From the NCBI RefSeq assembly GCF_039523075.1, contig NZ_BAAAEP010000026.1, positions 1 through 64,000 of the forward strand: a stretch of DNA of 64,000 nucleotides. The letters are read 5' to 3'. This DNA comes from Caenispirillum bisanense. Its GTDB lineage: Bacteria > Pseudomonadota > Alphaproteobacteria > Rhodospirillales > Rhodospirillaceae. Position 1 is the stretch's first letter. Each line of letters begins with the position of its first letter. Positions 1 to 9,178 of the stretch are shown one piece after another. The notes under the pieces are model-generated. The model was given only the letters and a program-made list of their open reading frames with translations, did not search any database and was not told the DNA's origin. The translations under genes were made by a program, and so were the position numbers.

Positions 1-91
1 GCGGCCGCTCCTCGCGGCCTTGGCTCACGCCGCATGAGCGGCGGCGCGCGGTCGCGCTTGCCTGACTGCAACGAGAGGGTCTCGTTGCAGT
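1..91 (-). repeat. Structured dispersed repeat, inverted copy (cut by window edge)
   Basis: Read on the minus strand this matches the tandem repeat at 19868-20094. Three stem-loops can be seen: a perfect 12-bp hairpin (65-76 with 80-91), a 6-bp CGCCGC/GCGGCG hairpin (28-33 with 38-43) and a 6-bp GGCCGC/GCGGCC hairpin (3-8 with 14-19). The linker between them, including GGCAAGCGCGACCGCGCG, is nearly identical to the distant copies. The large stem differs in sequence but stays fully paired, and the loops vary. The outer end lies beyond base 1. Function unknown; it has the look of an intergenic REP-like or RNA-structured element. Confidence 0.8.
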
Positions 92-134
92 GAGGTTGGA
101 AGGCGCTGGTCCTGGGGACTTGATGCCAGCCGGC

Positions 135-173
135 AAAAGAGACGGGCGGGGCCGTGAAGGCTCCGCCCGTTTT
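135..173. terminator. Bidirectional hairpin terminator after opgG
   Basis: A 12-bp stem (142-153 with 159-170, one G-T pair) with loop GTGAA is followed by TTTT on the plus strand and by TCTTTT on the minus strand. It lies just past the stop of the minus-strand glucan gene and probably ends its transcript. Confidence 0.75.
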
Positions 174-192
174 CGTGTCCTGCCGGCGCCGG

Positions 193-1812
193 TCAGCTGG
201 CCGCTCGCGGGGTGTGCTGGTAGAGCCAGGTTTCGGTGATCGGCCGGTCGTCGAGGGTCAGATAAAGGCGCAGTTCCACCGGTTCGGTGCCCGCCACGGT
301 GAGGTCGAAGTGGGCTCGCCAGCGGCCGAACAGGCCCGGCACCGCCTCGACAAAGATATGCCCGACCTCCCCGCGCGAGGCGGTGATGACCGCTTCGGGG
401 ATGACGCCCGCCGGCAACTCGGGCAGCGGCCCGCCCGCGAACTCGACGATCACCTTGGTCACCCCGGCCGGGCGCGGCTTGCCCGGCTCGCCGCCACGGC
501 CGACGCGGGTGGCGACGGAGCGCGCCAGGCCGGCCGGGAAGAACGGCTCGTCCGCCACCCAGTGCAGGCGGTAGTCGAAGGCCAGTTCCTGCCCCGGCGC
601 GGCCGCCGCCTCGGGCACCCAGAAGGCGCCGATGTTGTCGTGGATTTCGTCGTCGGTGGGGATTTCCAGCAGCTGCACGGCGCCGCGCCCCCAGTCGCCC
701 AGGGGCTCCACCCACAGGGTCGGGCGCAGTTCATAGCGCACGCCGTCGAGGTAGTTTTCCGGGTTGCGGTCGCGCTGGGCGAGGCCGAAGCCGCGCGGGC
801 TGGCATCAAGGAAGCTGGAGACGGTGGTATGGGCCGGGTTCTTCAGCGGCCGCCACAGGTATTCGCCGCCGCCGGTCCACAGCACCAGGCCGTCGCTGTC
901 GTGGACCTCCGGCCGCCAGTCCACCTGCAGCGGGCGGTCGCCCTCGCCGTACCAGTACATGGAGGTGAGCGGGGCGATGCCCAGGCGCTCCACCGCCTCG
1001 CGCAGGAACAGGCGGGCCTGCACGTCCATGATCACCGCCTCGTCGCGGCGGGCGAGGAAGCGGAAGGCGCCGGTGATGCTCGGCCCGTCCAGCAGGGCGT
1101 GGATCTCCACCGCCTCGCCGGCCGCCGCCGGGCCGATGTAGAACTCGGTGAAGTCGGGGAATTCCTCGTCGCGGTCGGGCACCGCCGCATCCACCAGCAC
1201 GCCGCGCGCCGACAGGCCATACTGGTTCAGCGCCCCGATGGCGCGGAAGTAGGAGGCGCCGAGGAAGGCCAGCCAGTCGTGGGTCTTCCAGCGCTCTTGC
1301 TGCCGGCTTTCCTGCAGGCGGAAGCCGGCAAAGCCGGCATCGGGCGGCAGCTGCCGCGCCACGCTGTCGGCCGGCATGGCGAAGTAGTCGGGGCTGTAGC
1401 GGATCTCCTGCGCCTGGCCGTCGGTCACCCGGTGCATCTTCACGGCCTTCTGGAAGAACTGGCCGAGGTGGAAGAAGGTCGCCGGATAGTCCCCCGGCCC
1501 GTCGGCATAGAGCGCCAGGTCGGGCCGGTAGCGGATCTGGCCGTGGGCGGCGTAGTCGATGGCCGCCGTCACCTCCGGCCGCGGCCGGTAGGGGGCGGCA
1601 TAAGGGCGGGCGGCGGCGTCGCGGGCGCGGGCGATCAGGTCTTCGAAGCGGAAGGCGAACGGCGCGCCGAGGTGCAGGCCGCCGGCCTCGGCACCGGCCC
1701 CGGCTCCGGCGGCAGGCGCCCCCTGCGCCAGCAGGCGGCCGGGCAGGGCGGCGGCGAAGGCCATGCCGAGCGAACCGGCAACGACCGAACGGCGCGAAAG
1801 ACGCGACGACAT
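193..1812 (-). CDS. Periplasmic glucan biosynthesis protein (OpgG/OpgD family)
   Basis: The 539-residue product belongs to the MdoG/OpgG-OpgD family, periplasmic proteins needed to build or modify osmoregulated periplasmic glucans. The N-terminus has a twin-arginine type signal (SRLSRRSVVAG, then a hydrophobic stretch ending LLAQ), as in OpgD, so export is probably by Tat. The rest matches the family beta-sandwich architecture and has its usual length. The ATG at 1812 follows an AGGAGG-type Shine-Dalgarno. The gene stands alone, divergent from the TRAP gene across 220 bp, with a terminator directly downstream. The OpgG versus OpgD subtype cannot be settled by eye; the Tat signal favours OpgD. 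No OpgH glucosyltransferase is present here. Confidence 0.88.
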   Translation of the reverse strand: MSSRLSRRSVVAGSLGMAFAAALPGRLLAQGAPAAGAGAGAEAGGLHLGAPFAFRFEDLIARARDAAARPYAAPYRPRPEVTAAIDYAAHGQIRYRPDLALYADGPGDYPATFFHLGQFFQKAVKMHRVTDGQAQEIRYSPDYFAMPADSVARQLPPDAGFAGFRLQESRQQERWKTHDWLAFLGASYFRAIGALNQYGLSARGVLVDAAVPDRDEEFPDFTEFYIGPAAAGEAVEIHALLDGPSITGAFRFLARRDEAVIMDVQARLFLREAVERLGIAPLTSMYWYGEGDRPLQVDWRPEVHDSDGLVLWTGGGEYLWRPLKNPAHTTVSSFLDASPRGFGLAQRDRNPENYLDGVRYELRPTLWVEPLGDWGRGAVQLLEIPTDDEIHDNIGAFWVPEAAAAPGQELAFDYRLHWVADEPFFPAGLARSVATRVGRGGEPGKPRPAGVTKVIVEFAGGPLPELPAGVIPEAVITASRGEVGHIFVEAVPGLFGRWRAHFDLTVAGTEPVELRLYLTLDDRPITETWLYQHTPRAAS

Positions 1813-2032
1813 GGGCGGATGCTCCTCCTGAGGCTGTGGACGCTGTTCGAACGCCCGACCACGGCGGCGGATGCGTCCATGATTGCAGTGTCACGGCTGA
1901 GTCACCGCCTGGCGTCGGCGGAGGCCCGATCCCACACGAAAGCTTATTTTTTCCAATGGCCTGAGCGTTTCCGGATTGTTACTCTTCTGCACCCCGGGGC
2001 GTGCCGGGGATTGCGAGATCGAGGAAACGACC

Positions 2033-3136
2033 ATGAAACGACGGGACTTCCTGACCGGCGCTGCGGTGTCCGGCGTCACGGCGGCGGCGGCTGTCGGCGG
2101 GCTGGCGGCGCCGGCCATCGCCCAGGACAAGCAGGAATGGAAGATGGTCACCACCTGGCCGAAGAATGCGCCGGGGGTGGGCGTCAACGCGCAGCGCTTC
2201 GCCGACGCGGTGACCGAGATGAGCGGCGGCCGCCTGACCGTGCGCCTGTTCTCCGCCGGCGAGCTGGTGCCGCCGTTCGAGTGCCTCGATGCCGTGCAGT
2301 CCGACGTCGCCCAGATGGCGCACGCCACGCCCTACTACTGGGTCGGCAAGAACCCGGCGCTGAACTACTTCTCCACCATCCCCTTCGGCCTGATGGCGTG
2401 GGAACTGTCCGGCTGGATCTACTTCGGCGGCGGCCAGGAGCTGTGGGACGAGATCTACGCCCCCTTCGGCGTCAAGGGCCTCTATGCCGGCAACTCCGGC
2501 TCCCAGGCGGGTGGCTGGTTCAACAAGGAAATCAACTCGGTCGAGGACCTGAAGGGCCTCAAGATGCGCATCGCCGGCCTGGGCGGCGAGGTGATGCGCC
2601 GGCTGGGCGTCGCCGTCACCCTGACGCCGCCGGGCGAGATCATGCCGGCGCTGATGTCGGGCGCGGTGGATGCGGCGGAATGGGTCAGCCCGTGGCTCGA
2701 CATCGCCTTCGGCCTGCAGAAGGCGGCCAAGTTCTACTACATGCCGGCCTTCCACGAGCCCGGCCCGGCGCTGGAAGTGATGATCAACAAGGCCCGCTGG
2801 GACAGCCTGGCGCCCGACCTGCAGGCCATCGTCCGCCGCGCCGCCCAGGCCTCGGCGCAGGAAAGCCTGGCCGACTTCACCTACCACAACATCGACGTGT
2901 TCTCGCAGATCAAGGAAAAGTGGCCGGACGTGCAGATCCGCACCTTCAACGACGAGATCCTGCAGGCCCTGGCCACCACCACCCGCCAGGTGGTGGAGGA
3001 CGTCGCCGCCCGCGACCCGCTGGCGAAGAAGGTCCACGACAGCTACATGGCCTACAACGCCAAGGCCTTCGCCTACCAGAAGAACGCCGACCTGGCGGTG
3101 CTGCAGATGCGCAAGTGGTTCTTCGAAGGCGCCTGA
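2033..3136 (+). CDS. TRAP transporter substrate-binding protein (DctP/TakP type)
   Basis: This 367-residue periplasmic receptor belongs to the DctP/TakP family, which binds carboxylates such as 2-oxo acids for tripartite ATP-independent transporters. It starts with a twin-arginine-like signal (MKRRDFLTGAAVSG) ending in APAIAQ. The mature part opens with the typical WKMVTTWPKNAPG and carries the family helix region EIMPALMSGAVDAAEWVSP. The ATG at 2033 is chosen because GAGGAA sits 6 bases upstream; the reading frame is open further upstream but without homology. No DctQ or DctM membrane subunits are encoded nearby, so the receptor is an orphan here. A terminator follows. Confidence 0.92.
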   Translation: MKRRDFLTGAAVSGVTAAAAVGGLAAPAIAQDKQEWKMVTTWPKNAPGVGVNAQRFADAVTEMSGGRLTVRLFSAGELVPPFECLDAVQSDVAQMAHATPYYWVGKNPALNYFSTIPFGLMAWELSGWIYFGGGQELWDEIYAPFGVKGLYAGNSGSQAGGWFNKEINSVEDLKGLKMRIAGLGGEVMRRLGVAVTLTPPGEIMPALMSGAVDAAEWVSPWLDIAFGLQKAAKFYYMPAFHEPGPALEVMINKARWDSLAPDLQAIVRRAAQASAQESLADFTYHNIDVFSQIKEKWPDVQIRTFNDEILQALATTTRQVVEDVAARDPLAKKVHDSYMAYNAKAFAYQKNADLAVLQMRKWFFEGA

Positions 3137-3163
3137 TCCAGTCGGGTTCCGACCGGTGATGCA

Positions 3164-3206
3164 AGGGCCGTCCCCACGCCGGGGGCGGCCCTTTCTCTTT
3201 CTCTTT
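3164..3206 (+). terminator. Rho-independent terminator of the TRAP receptor gene
   Basis: The stem AGGGCCGTCCCC (3164-3175) pairs with GGGGGCGGCCCT (3181-3192) with one G-T pair, followed by a T-rich tail TTCTCTTTCTCTTT. Confidence 0.85.
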
Positions 3207-3234
3207 CGCCTCCCGCACCTGCCGTGCCGTCATG

Positions 3235-3265
3235 AAAAAGGCCCCGGAGCGGATGCTCCGGGGCC
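3235..3265 (-). terminator. Rho-independent terminator of the Bax-inhibitor gene
   Basis: A perfect 11-bp stem (3240-3250 with 3255-3265, loop GGAT) is followed on the minus strand by TTTTT (plus-strand A-run 3235-3239). It lies 28 bases beyond the stop of the 3293-4048 gene. Confidence 0.88.
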
Positions 3266-3292
3266 GTTTCCGTCAGGCTGCGCGGACCGGGA

Positions 3293-4048
3293 TCAGCGGC
3301 GCTCGCCGAACAAGCGCAGCAGCATGATGAACAGGTTGATGAAGTCGAGGTAGAGGGTCAGGGCGCCCATCACCGACTTCTTGGCGGCGACCTCGTGGTG
3401 GTCGTCCTCCAGGTACATGTCCTTGATCTTCTGCGTGTCGTAGGCGGTCAGGCCGGCGAAGATCAGCACGCCGGCGGCCGAGATCACGAAGTCGAGCATG
3501 CTGCTCGCCAGGAAGATGTTCACGACCATGGCGATCAGCAGGCCGATCAGGCCCATCACCAGGAACGAGCCGAAGCCGGTCAGGTCGCGCTTGGTGGTGT
3601 AGCCATAGAGGCTGAGACCGGCAAAGGCGGCGGCGGTGATGAAGAACACCCGCACGATCGACGCATCGGTGTAGGTGAGGAAGATGGTCGACAGCCACAC
3701 GCCGTTCAGCGCCGCATAGGCCCAGAAGGTGCCCTGCGCCGCCGTGGCCGACATCTTGTTGATGCGGAAGGACAGGAAGAACACGATGCCAAGGGTGGCG
3801 AACATGCTGATCCACACCAGCATGGACGGCGCGATGGTGCCGTTGGCGCCCTGCACGTAGAACAGCGGCGCCAGCACGCCGAACGACGACGTCGGGCTGG
3901 ACAGCAGGGCGATGATGCCCGTCAGCGCGATGCCCGAGGCCATGTAGTTGTAGACCTTGAGCATGTAGGCCCGCAGGCCCTGGTCGATCTCGGCCTGGGT
4001 GGCCACGCCGGTCTGCGCGCCAAACCTGCGTTCATAATCAAGCGCCAT
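3293..4048 (-). CDS. Bax inhibitor-1/YbhL-YccA family membrane protein
   Basis: This 251-residue polytopic membrane protein has about seven hydrophobic segments and the BI-1 family pattern, including the acidic-aromatic segment around AGVLIFAGLTAYDTQKIKD, which forms the pore region of these calcium-leak channel-like proteins. The hydrophilic start ALDYERRFGAQTG is typical of alphaproteobacterial members. The ATG at 4048 is preferred over one nine codons upstream because AGGGACG lies just before it. The bacterial role is poorly defined: membrane stress or ion homeostasis. Monocistronic, with its own terminator. Confidence 0.9.
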   Translation of the reverse strand: MALDYERRFGAQTGVATQAEIDQGLRAYMLKVYNYMASGIALTGIIALLSSPTSSFGVLAPLFYVQGANGTIAPSMLVWISMFATLGIVFFLSFRINKMSATAAQGTFWAYAALNGVWLSTIFLTYTDASIVRVFFITAAAFAGLSLYGYTTKRDLTGFGSFLVMGLIGLLIAMVVNIFLASSMLDFVISAAGVLIFAGLTAYDTQKIKDMYLEDDHHEVAAKKSVMGALTLYLDFINLFIMLLRLFGERR

Positions 4049-4179
4049 GGGTCGTCCCTCTACGCAAAGACACACTGAGTTACGTCGTATATGGCGCCCC
4101 GACGTACGGGATCAACCATAAGCCGCGTCGATTTTCGTGGTATTTTCGTGGCAGCGCAAGGCGAACCGGCCGCCGCCGG

Positions 4180-4392
4180 TCAGGGCAGGCGGCCGGTGAA
4201 GGGGCGGCCGGTCAGCAGGCTGACCACATGCGCCGACAGCGCCAGCACCGCCACCAGCGACAGGGCCAGCACCAGCTTGGCCGGAAACCGCCACGGCCGG
4301 CCCGGCTCGTAGGGGCGGCGGTCGAGCACGATGGCGAGGCCGCACAGGCCGCCCGCCACCGCCAGGGCCACCAGCGTGGCCGTCAGGTCCAA
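4180..4392 (-). CDS. Small membrane protein at the end of the ccm operon
   Basis: A 70-residue product with two transmembrane segments (about residues 4-21 and 37-57) separated by a basic-polar loop with RRPYEPGRPWRFP, and ending VVSLLTGRPFTGRLP. The likely start is TTG at 4392, 14 bases beyond the ccmI stop, so it is probably translated with the operon. I recall similar short proteins with this RPYEPGRP and SLLTG pattern in related bacteria, but no function. Its place at the end of the cytochrome c maturation operon hints at a membrane or respiration role, which is inference. Confidence 0.6.
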   Translation of the reverse strand: MDLTATLVALAVAGGLCGLAIVLDRRPYEPGRPWRFPAKLVLALSLVAVLALSAHVVSLLTGRPFTGRLP

Positions 4393-4406
4393 GGCGTGCC
4401 GCCGCG

Positions 4407-5915
4407 TCAGCTGCCGAGGGACTGCAGCCGCTGCTCCACCTCGGCGCGGTCGGCGGAGCCTTCCGGCAGCAGGTCGCGCAGGCGCAGCCACAGGGTGCGG
4501 GCGGTGTCGGCATTGCCGGCGGCGGCTTCCTGCTCGCCCACCAGCTTGAGGGCGGCGGGGTCGTTGGGGTCCACCGCCAGGATGCGGCGCAGGGTGTCGT
4601 AGAAGGCGGCCGGCGGCTGCGCCAGCCCCTGCTCCTTGGCGGTCAGCGCCTGGGCATTGGCGAGGTTGCGCAGCGCCTCCGGGTTTTCCGGCTGCAGGCG
4701 CACGGCGTTGCCGTAGGCCTCGGCGGCATCCAGCGGCCGCTGCAGCACGAGGTAGGACTGGCCGAGGCGCATCCAGCCGGCGTAGTCGTCGGGGCTCTCG
4801 CGCAGGCGTTCGGCCAGGCCGTCGACCATGGTCTGCACCATCTCCCGCTCCTCGGCGGTGAAGCCGCCGCCGCCGGCCTGGGCGCGGCCGGCATCGGCCT
4901 CCGCCGCCGCCAGATCGCCGGCCGAGGGCGCCTGCGCCTGCCCCTGCGGGCGGGCGGCACCGGCACCGGGGGCGGGCGCCAGTTCGGGCATGTCGAGCGG
5001 ATGCGACGGCGTCACCGAGCCGGCATCGACGCCGGACAGCGACGCCACCTCGGCGATGGAGTCGCGCACCATGGGTAGCCACGGCGCATCGGCCGGGCTG
5101 GTGTCCTGCAGGTCGCGCCAGATGGCGATGGCGCCGCGCACGTCGTCCTGCTGGTAGCGGTAGAGGCCGAGATAATAGCGCGAGCGGGCATCGTCGCGGT
5201 TGCCGCGCAGGCTGTTGCGGAAGGCGGTGGCGGCCGGCCGGGTGACCTCGCCGCGGCCCATGGCCACATGCGCCTCGCCCAGGGCCGCCCAGGTGTCGGA
5301 GTCGCCCTGGCGGCGCACCGCCTGCTCGAAGGCCTTCACGGCATCGGCATAGCGGCCGAGCGCGCTCCACGACCGGCCGAGCATGGCCCAGCCCTCGGGA
5401 TTGTCGGGGTCGGCCTCCAGGCGGGCGGCCAGCTGCTGCGCCAGCTGCACCATCTCTTCCTGCTGCGCCATGCGGTGCTGCTCCACCTCCTGACGGGCGG
5501 AGTAGGGCTGGTCGGGCAGGCCGGGGGTGCCGAGGCCGAGGTACATGACGATGCCGCCCACCGGCACCAGCACCACGCTCAGCAGCGCCGCCAGCCGCGC
5601 CGCGCCGCTGACCGGCTGGCCGATCTGGCTGGCGCCCTTGCCGGCCTTCGCGGACTTGCCCTTGCCCTTGGCGGCCGGCACATCGGGGGCCATGGCGAGG
5701 ATGCGGCGCTCGATCTCCAGCCGCGCCGCCACGGCCTGATCGTCGGTGAGCAGGCCGCGCTCGCGGTCGCGCTCCACCTCCGACAGCTGGTCCTTGTAGA
5801 CGGCCAGGTCGTAGGTGACCTGATCCACCGGGCCCTTCGGCCGCCGCAGCAGCGGCAGCACCAGCAGGAGCAGGACGGCTGCCGTCAGCAGCGCGAGGGC
5901 GATCCAGAAAGCCAT
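4407..5915 (-). CDS. ccmI: c-type cytochrome biogenesis protein CcmI (CycH)
   Basis: The 502-residue CcmI acts with CcmH and CcmF to hold apocytochrome c for haem ligation at the periplasmic face. Residues about 1-22 form the first membrane helix, followed by a cytoplasmic stretch with the family pattern VTYDLAVYKDQLSEVERD, a second helix near residues 105-125, and a periplasmic half rich in TPR-type repeats. The spacer between the TPR blocks is Ala/Gly/Pro-rich. It lies 47 bases after ccmH on the same strand and is the last classical gene of the operon. Confidence 0.93.
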   Translation of the reverse strand: MAFWIALALLTAAVLLLLVLPLLRRPKGPVDQVTYDLAVYKDQLSEVERDRERGLLTDDQAVAARLEIERRILAMAPDVPAAKGKGKSAKAGKGASQIGQPVSGAARLAALLSVVLVPVGGIVMYLGLGTPGLPDQPYSARQEVEQHRMAQQEEMVQLAQQLAARLEADPDNPEGWAMLGRSWSALGRYADAVKAFEQAVRRQGDSDTWAALGEAHVAMGRGEVTRPAATAFRNSLRGNRDDARSRYYLGLYRYQQDDVRGAIAIWRDLQDTSPADAPWLPMVRDSIAEVASLSGVDAGSVTPSHPLDMPELAPAPGAGAARPQGQAQAPSAGDLAAAEADAGRAQAGGGGFTAEEREMVQTMVDGLAERLRESPDDYAGWMRLGQSYLVLQRPLDAAEAYGNAVRLQPENPEALRNLANAQALTAKEQGLAQPPAAFYDTLRRILAVDPNDPAALKLVGEQEAAAGNADTARTLWLRLRDLLPEGSADRAEVEQRLQSLGS

Positions 5916-5962
5916 GACGTCTCGCGATCACTCAAGAGAGGAACAGGTACTGCGGGGCGGGG

Positions 5963-6490
5963 TCAGCCCCTGTCGGCGTCGCGCAGCAGGGCCTCCAGGC
6001 GCTGCCGCTCCTCCGCCGTCAGCTCGGCCGGCTTGCCGGCCCCGGCCGCCGGACCGGCCGCCGCGGCCACCGGCCCGGCGGCGGCGCGGTTGCGGTAGAA
6101 GGCCCAGCCGGCGAGCGCCGCCAGCAGGACGAAGATCACCGGGCCGAACCACAGCGCGTAGGTGGAGGCCTTGAACGGCGGCTCCAGCAGCACGTAGTCG
6201 CCGTAGCGGTCGACCATGTAGTCGAGGATGGCGCCGTCGCTGTCGCCCTGCACCAGCCGGTCGCGCACCAGCAGGCGCATGTCACGGGCCAGCTCGGCGT
6301 TGGATTCGTCGATATTCTCGTTCTGGCAGACGACGCAGCGCAGCTGCTTGGAGATGTCGCGGGCGCGGTTTTCCAGCACCGGGTCGGCCAGCATCTCGTC
6401 CGGCTGCACCGCCGCGGCCGGCAGCGCCAGGCCGAGGGACAGCGCCAGGCCGGCGGCGACGAGCAGGGAACGGCAGCGGGACAGGCTCAC
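5963..6490 (-). CDS. ccmH: Cytochrome c maturation thiol reductase CcmH (CycL)
   Basis: A 175-residue protein with a signal peptide (about residues 1-27), the redox motif LRCVVCQN with Cys52 and Cys55, and a membrane helix near residues 105-125. It keeps the CXXCH cysteines of apocytochrome c reduced and hands the protein to the ligation complex. After the helix there is an Ala/Gly-rich tail. Its ATG overlaps the ccmG stop as ATGA, indicating translational coupling. Confidence 0.95.
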   Translation of the reverse strand: MSLSRCRSLLVAAGLALSLGLALPAAAVQPDEMLADPVLENRARDISKQLRCVVCQNENIDESNAELARDMRLLVRDRLVQGDSDGAILDYMVDRYGDYVLLEPPFKASTYALWFGPVIFVLLAALAGWAFYRNRAAAGPVAAAAGPAAGAGKPAELTAEERQRLEALLRDADRG

Positions 6491-7080
6491 TTGCGCAGCT
6501 CCTCGATCAGCGGCTTCAGGGTCTTTTCGAACACCTCGGGCGTGAGCGGGCCGATGTGCTTGTAGCGGATGACCCCCTGCTTATCGACCACGAAGGTCTC
6601 GGGTGCACCGGTGACACCGAAGGCGATGGCGATGCGCGAATCGGGGTCGAGGCCGACGCGGGTGTAGGGGTCGCCGTAGCGCTGCAGCCAGCGCAGGCCG
6701 TCCATGGGGTCCTTTTCCCGCCAGTCGATGCCGTGGATGGGCACGTAGCCGGAGGCCTGCAGCTTCATCAGGTAGGGGTGTTCCACCTGACAGGCGACGC
6801 ACCACGACCCGAAGATGTTGACCAGCGACACCTCGCCCTTCAGGTCGTCGCTGCGCAGGGGCATGCCGCGGCCGGGCAGCGGGTCGAGGGCGAACTCGGG
6901 CACCGGCCGGTCGATCAGCACGCTCGGCAGCTCCGCCGGGTTCTCGCCCAGCTGCTTGAGGAAGAAGCCGATGAGCACCAGGAACACCAGCGTCGGCGCG
7001 ATGAAGATCAGCCGGCGGCCCCAGGTCATGCCCTGGGAGGGGGCGGCGGGCGGCGTGGTCTCGGTCGAGGTCTCGGACAT
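6487..7080 (-). CDS. ccmG: Thiol:disulfide interchange protein CcmG/DsbE
   Basis: A 197-residue membrane-anchored thioredoxin-fold protein. The helix at about residues 23-41 anchors it, and the active site GSWCVACQ contains Cys94 and Cys97, matching the DsbE/CcmG WCxxC signature. A conserved GVTGAPETFVVDKQG follows, holding the cis-proline loop. It reduces apocytochrome c or CcmH. The ATG at 7080 is chosen over the longer frame because GAGGAAAG lies upstream and the preceding residues are non-homologous and overlap intergenic DNA. It lies between ccmF and ccmH. Confidence 0.94.
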   Translation of the reverse strand: MSETSTETTPPAAPSQGMTWGRRLIFIAPTLVFLVLIGFFLKQLGENPAELPSVLIDRPVPEFALDPLPGRGMPLRSDDLKGEVSLVNIFGSWCVACQVEHPYLMKLQASGYVPIHGIDWREKDPMDGLRWLQRYGDPYTRVGLDPDSRIAIAFGVTGAPETFVVDKQGVIRYKHIGPLTPEVFEKTLKPLIEELRK

Positions 7081-7096
7081 GGCTCGTTCTCTTTCC

Positions 7097-9100
7097 TCAC
7101 GCCCCGGCCGGGCGGGCGGCGGCACCGGCGGCGGCCTTGCTGCGGCGGGTGGGGGCGCCGACGCGGTGGCGGCGGTCGGTCAGCGACACGATGCCGCCCA
7201 GGCCCATCAGAAGGGCGCCGTACCACAGGAAGGGCACCAGCGGCTCGAAGTAGATGCGGGTGACGTAGCCGGGGCCGTTGCCGGCCGGATCCCCCACCAC
7301 GGCATAGAGGTCAGCCCAGCCGTTGGTGTGGATGGCGGCTTCGGTGGTCGGCATGGGCGGGCTGGTGTACTGGCGCTTTTCCGGCGTCAGCAGGGCGATC
7401 TGGCGGCCGTCGCGGGTGACCAGGAAGCGGCCCTCGATGGCGTCGTAGTTGGGGCCGGAAACCTCGCGCGCGCCCTGGAAGGTGAAGTCCCAGCCGGCGA
7501 CGGTGATGGTCTGGCCGGGCACCATCACCTGCACCCGCTCTTCCTTCCAGTAGGACGAGACGGTGACGCCCGCCACCACCAGCGCCACGCCGGCATGGGC
7601 CAGCGTCATGCCGAAGGCGGCACGCGGCAGGTTGACGAAGCGGCGGCCGCTTTCGCCCAGGGAGACACGGAACAGGCGGATGCGCTCGGCCAGTTCCACC
7701 AGGGTACCGACCAGCAGCCACGCCGCGAGGCCAAGGCCGAAGGCCACCATCACAGTATCGAAGCCGCCGCCGCCCAGCACCCAGGTGCCGGCGAAGACCA
7801 CCAGCGACAGCACCGCCGCCAGCCACAGCCGCGACAGCGCTCCCTTCAGGTCGCCGCGCTTCCACGACATCATCGGGCCGATGGCCATGGTGATGATCAG
7901 CGGCACCATCAGCGGCACGAACACGGCGTTGAAGAACGGCGGGCCGACGGTGACCTTGCCCAGGTTCAGCGCATCGGCGAACACCGGATAGAGGGTGCCG
8001 AGCAGCACGGTCGCGGTGGCGGTCGCCATCAGCAGGTTGTTGAGCAGCAGCGAGCCTTCCCGCGACACCGGCGAGAACAGGCCGCCGCCCTTCAGCTCCG
8101 GCGCCCGCACGGCATAGAGCATGAGCGAGCCGCCCACCGACACCGCCAGCAGCAGCAGCACGAAGATGCCGCGCGTCGGGTCGGCTGCGAAGGCATGGAC
8201 GCTGGTGATGATGCCCGAGCGCACCAGGAAGGTGCCGAGCAGGCTGAGGCCGAAGGTGATGATGGCAAGCAGGATGGTCCAGCTCTTCAGCGCGTCGCGC
8301 TTCTCCACCACGATGGCGGAATGCAGCAGCGCGGTGCCGGCCAGCCACGGCAGGAACGAGGCGTTCTCCACCGGGTCCCAGTACCACCAGCCGCCCCAGC
8401 CGAGTTCGTAGTAGGCCCACCACGAGCCGAGCGCGATGCCGAGCGTCAGGAACATCCACGCCAGCAGCGTCCACGGCCGCACCCAGCGGGCCCAGGCGGC
8501 ATCCACCTTGCCCTCGATCAGCGCCGCCACGGCGAAGCTGAAGGCCATGGAGAAGCCCACATAGCCGAGGTAGAGCATGGGCGGGTGGAAGGCGAGGCCG
8601 GGGTCCTGCAGCAGCGGGTTGAGGCCCTGGCCGTTGATCGGCGCCGGGTCGAGGCGCAGGAACGGGTTCGACGTATAGAGGATGAACAGCAGGAAGCCGC
8701 CGGTGATCATGCCCTGCACCGCCAGCGTGCGGGCGCGCAGCGTCGGCGGCAGGTTGCGGCCGAAGGTGGCCACCGCCAGGGCATAGGTCACCAGAATGGT
8801 GATCCACAGCAGCAGCGACCCCTCGTGGTTGCCCCACACGCCGGAGATCTTGTAGAGCATCGGCTTGTCGGTGTGGCTGTTCTCCGCCACGTTGACCACC
8901 GAGAAGTCGCTGACGACGTAGGAATAGGTCAGCGCCGCGAACGACACGCCGACCAGCAGGAACATGGCCATGGCGGCGGGCCGGGCCAGATCCATCATCA
9001 CGGCATCACCGCGATGGGCGCCGATGAGCGGCACCGTCGACTGCACCAGCGCCACCATGAACGCCAGCACGAGGGCGTAATGGCCGATTTCGGCGATCAT
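7097..9100 (-). CDS. ccmF: Haem lyase CcmF
   Basis: This 667-residue polytopic protein is the core of the CcmFH haem-cytochrome c ligase. The tryptophan-rich WWD haem-handling motif, GGWWYWDPVENASFLPWL, appears near residues 230-250. Around 15 hydrophobic segments and the large C-terminal periplasmic loop before the last helix match the family, as does the length. Situated between ccmE and ccmG in the operon. Confidence 0.96.
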   Translation of the reverse strand: MIAEIGHYALVLAFMVALVQSTVPLIGAHRGDAVMMDLARPAAMAMFLLVGVSFAALTYSYVVSDFSVVNVAENSHTDKPMLYKISGVWGNHEGSLLLWITILVTYALAVATFGRNLPPTLRARTLAVQGMITGGFLLFILYTSNPFLRLDPAPINGQGLNPLLQDPGLAFHPPMLYLGYVGFSMAFSFAVAALIEGKVDAAWARWVRPWTLLAWMFLTLGIALGSWWAYYELGWGGWWYWDPVENASFLPWLAGTALLHSAIVVEKRDALKSWTILLAIITFGLSLLGTFLVRSGIITSVHAFAADPTRGIFVLLLLAVSVGGSLMLYAVRAPELKGGGLFSPVSREGSLLLNNLLMATATATVLLGTLYPVFADALNLGKVTVGPPFFNAVFVPLMVPLIITMAIGPMMSWKRGDLKGALSRLWLAAVLSLVVFAGTWVLGGGGFDTVMVAFGLGLAAWLLVGTLVELAERIRLFRVSLGESGRRFVNLPRAAFGMTLAHAGVALVVAGVTVSSYWKEERVQVMVPGQTITVAGWDFTFQGAREVSGPNYDAIEGRFLVTRDGRQIALLTPEKRQYTSPPMPTTEAAIHTNGWADLYAVVGDPAGNGPGYVTRIYFEPLVPFLWYGALLMGLGGIVSLTDRRHRVGAPTRRSKAAAGAAARPAGA

Positions 9101-9178
9101 CGCTGCCTGCCTTGCCTTCGTTTCAGAAACAGTTCACGTCCTGTCCCGGCACCCCACGGGGGGCGCCGCCGGCCGTCG

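Noticed and set aside
1..91. Insertion-sequence end
   Set aside because: The repeat has no transposase, no target duplication and multiple internal hairpins, so a structured intergenic element fits better.
154..3159. A 1,001-codon plus-strand open frame
   Set aside because: It is antisense to opgG and then out of frame with the TRAP receptor; the composition is typical of a shadow frame.
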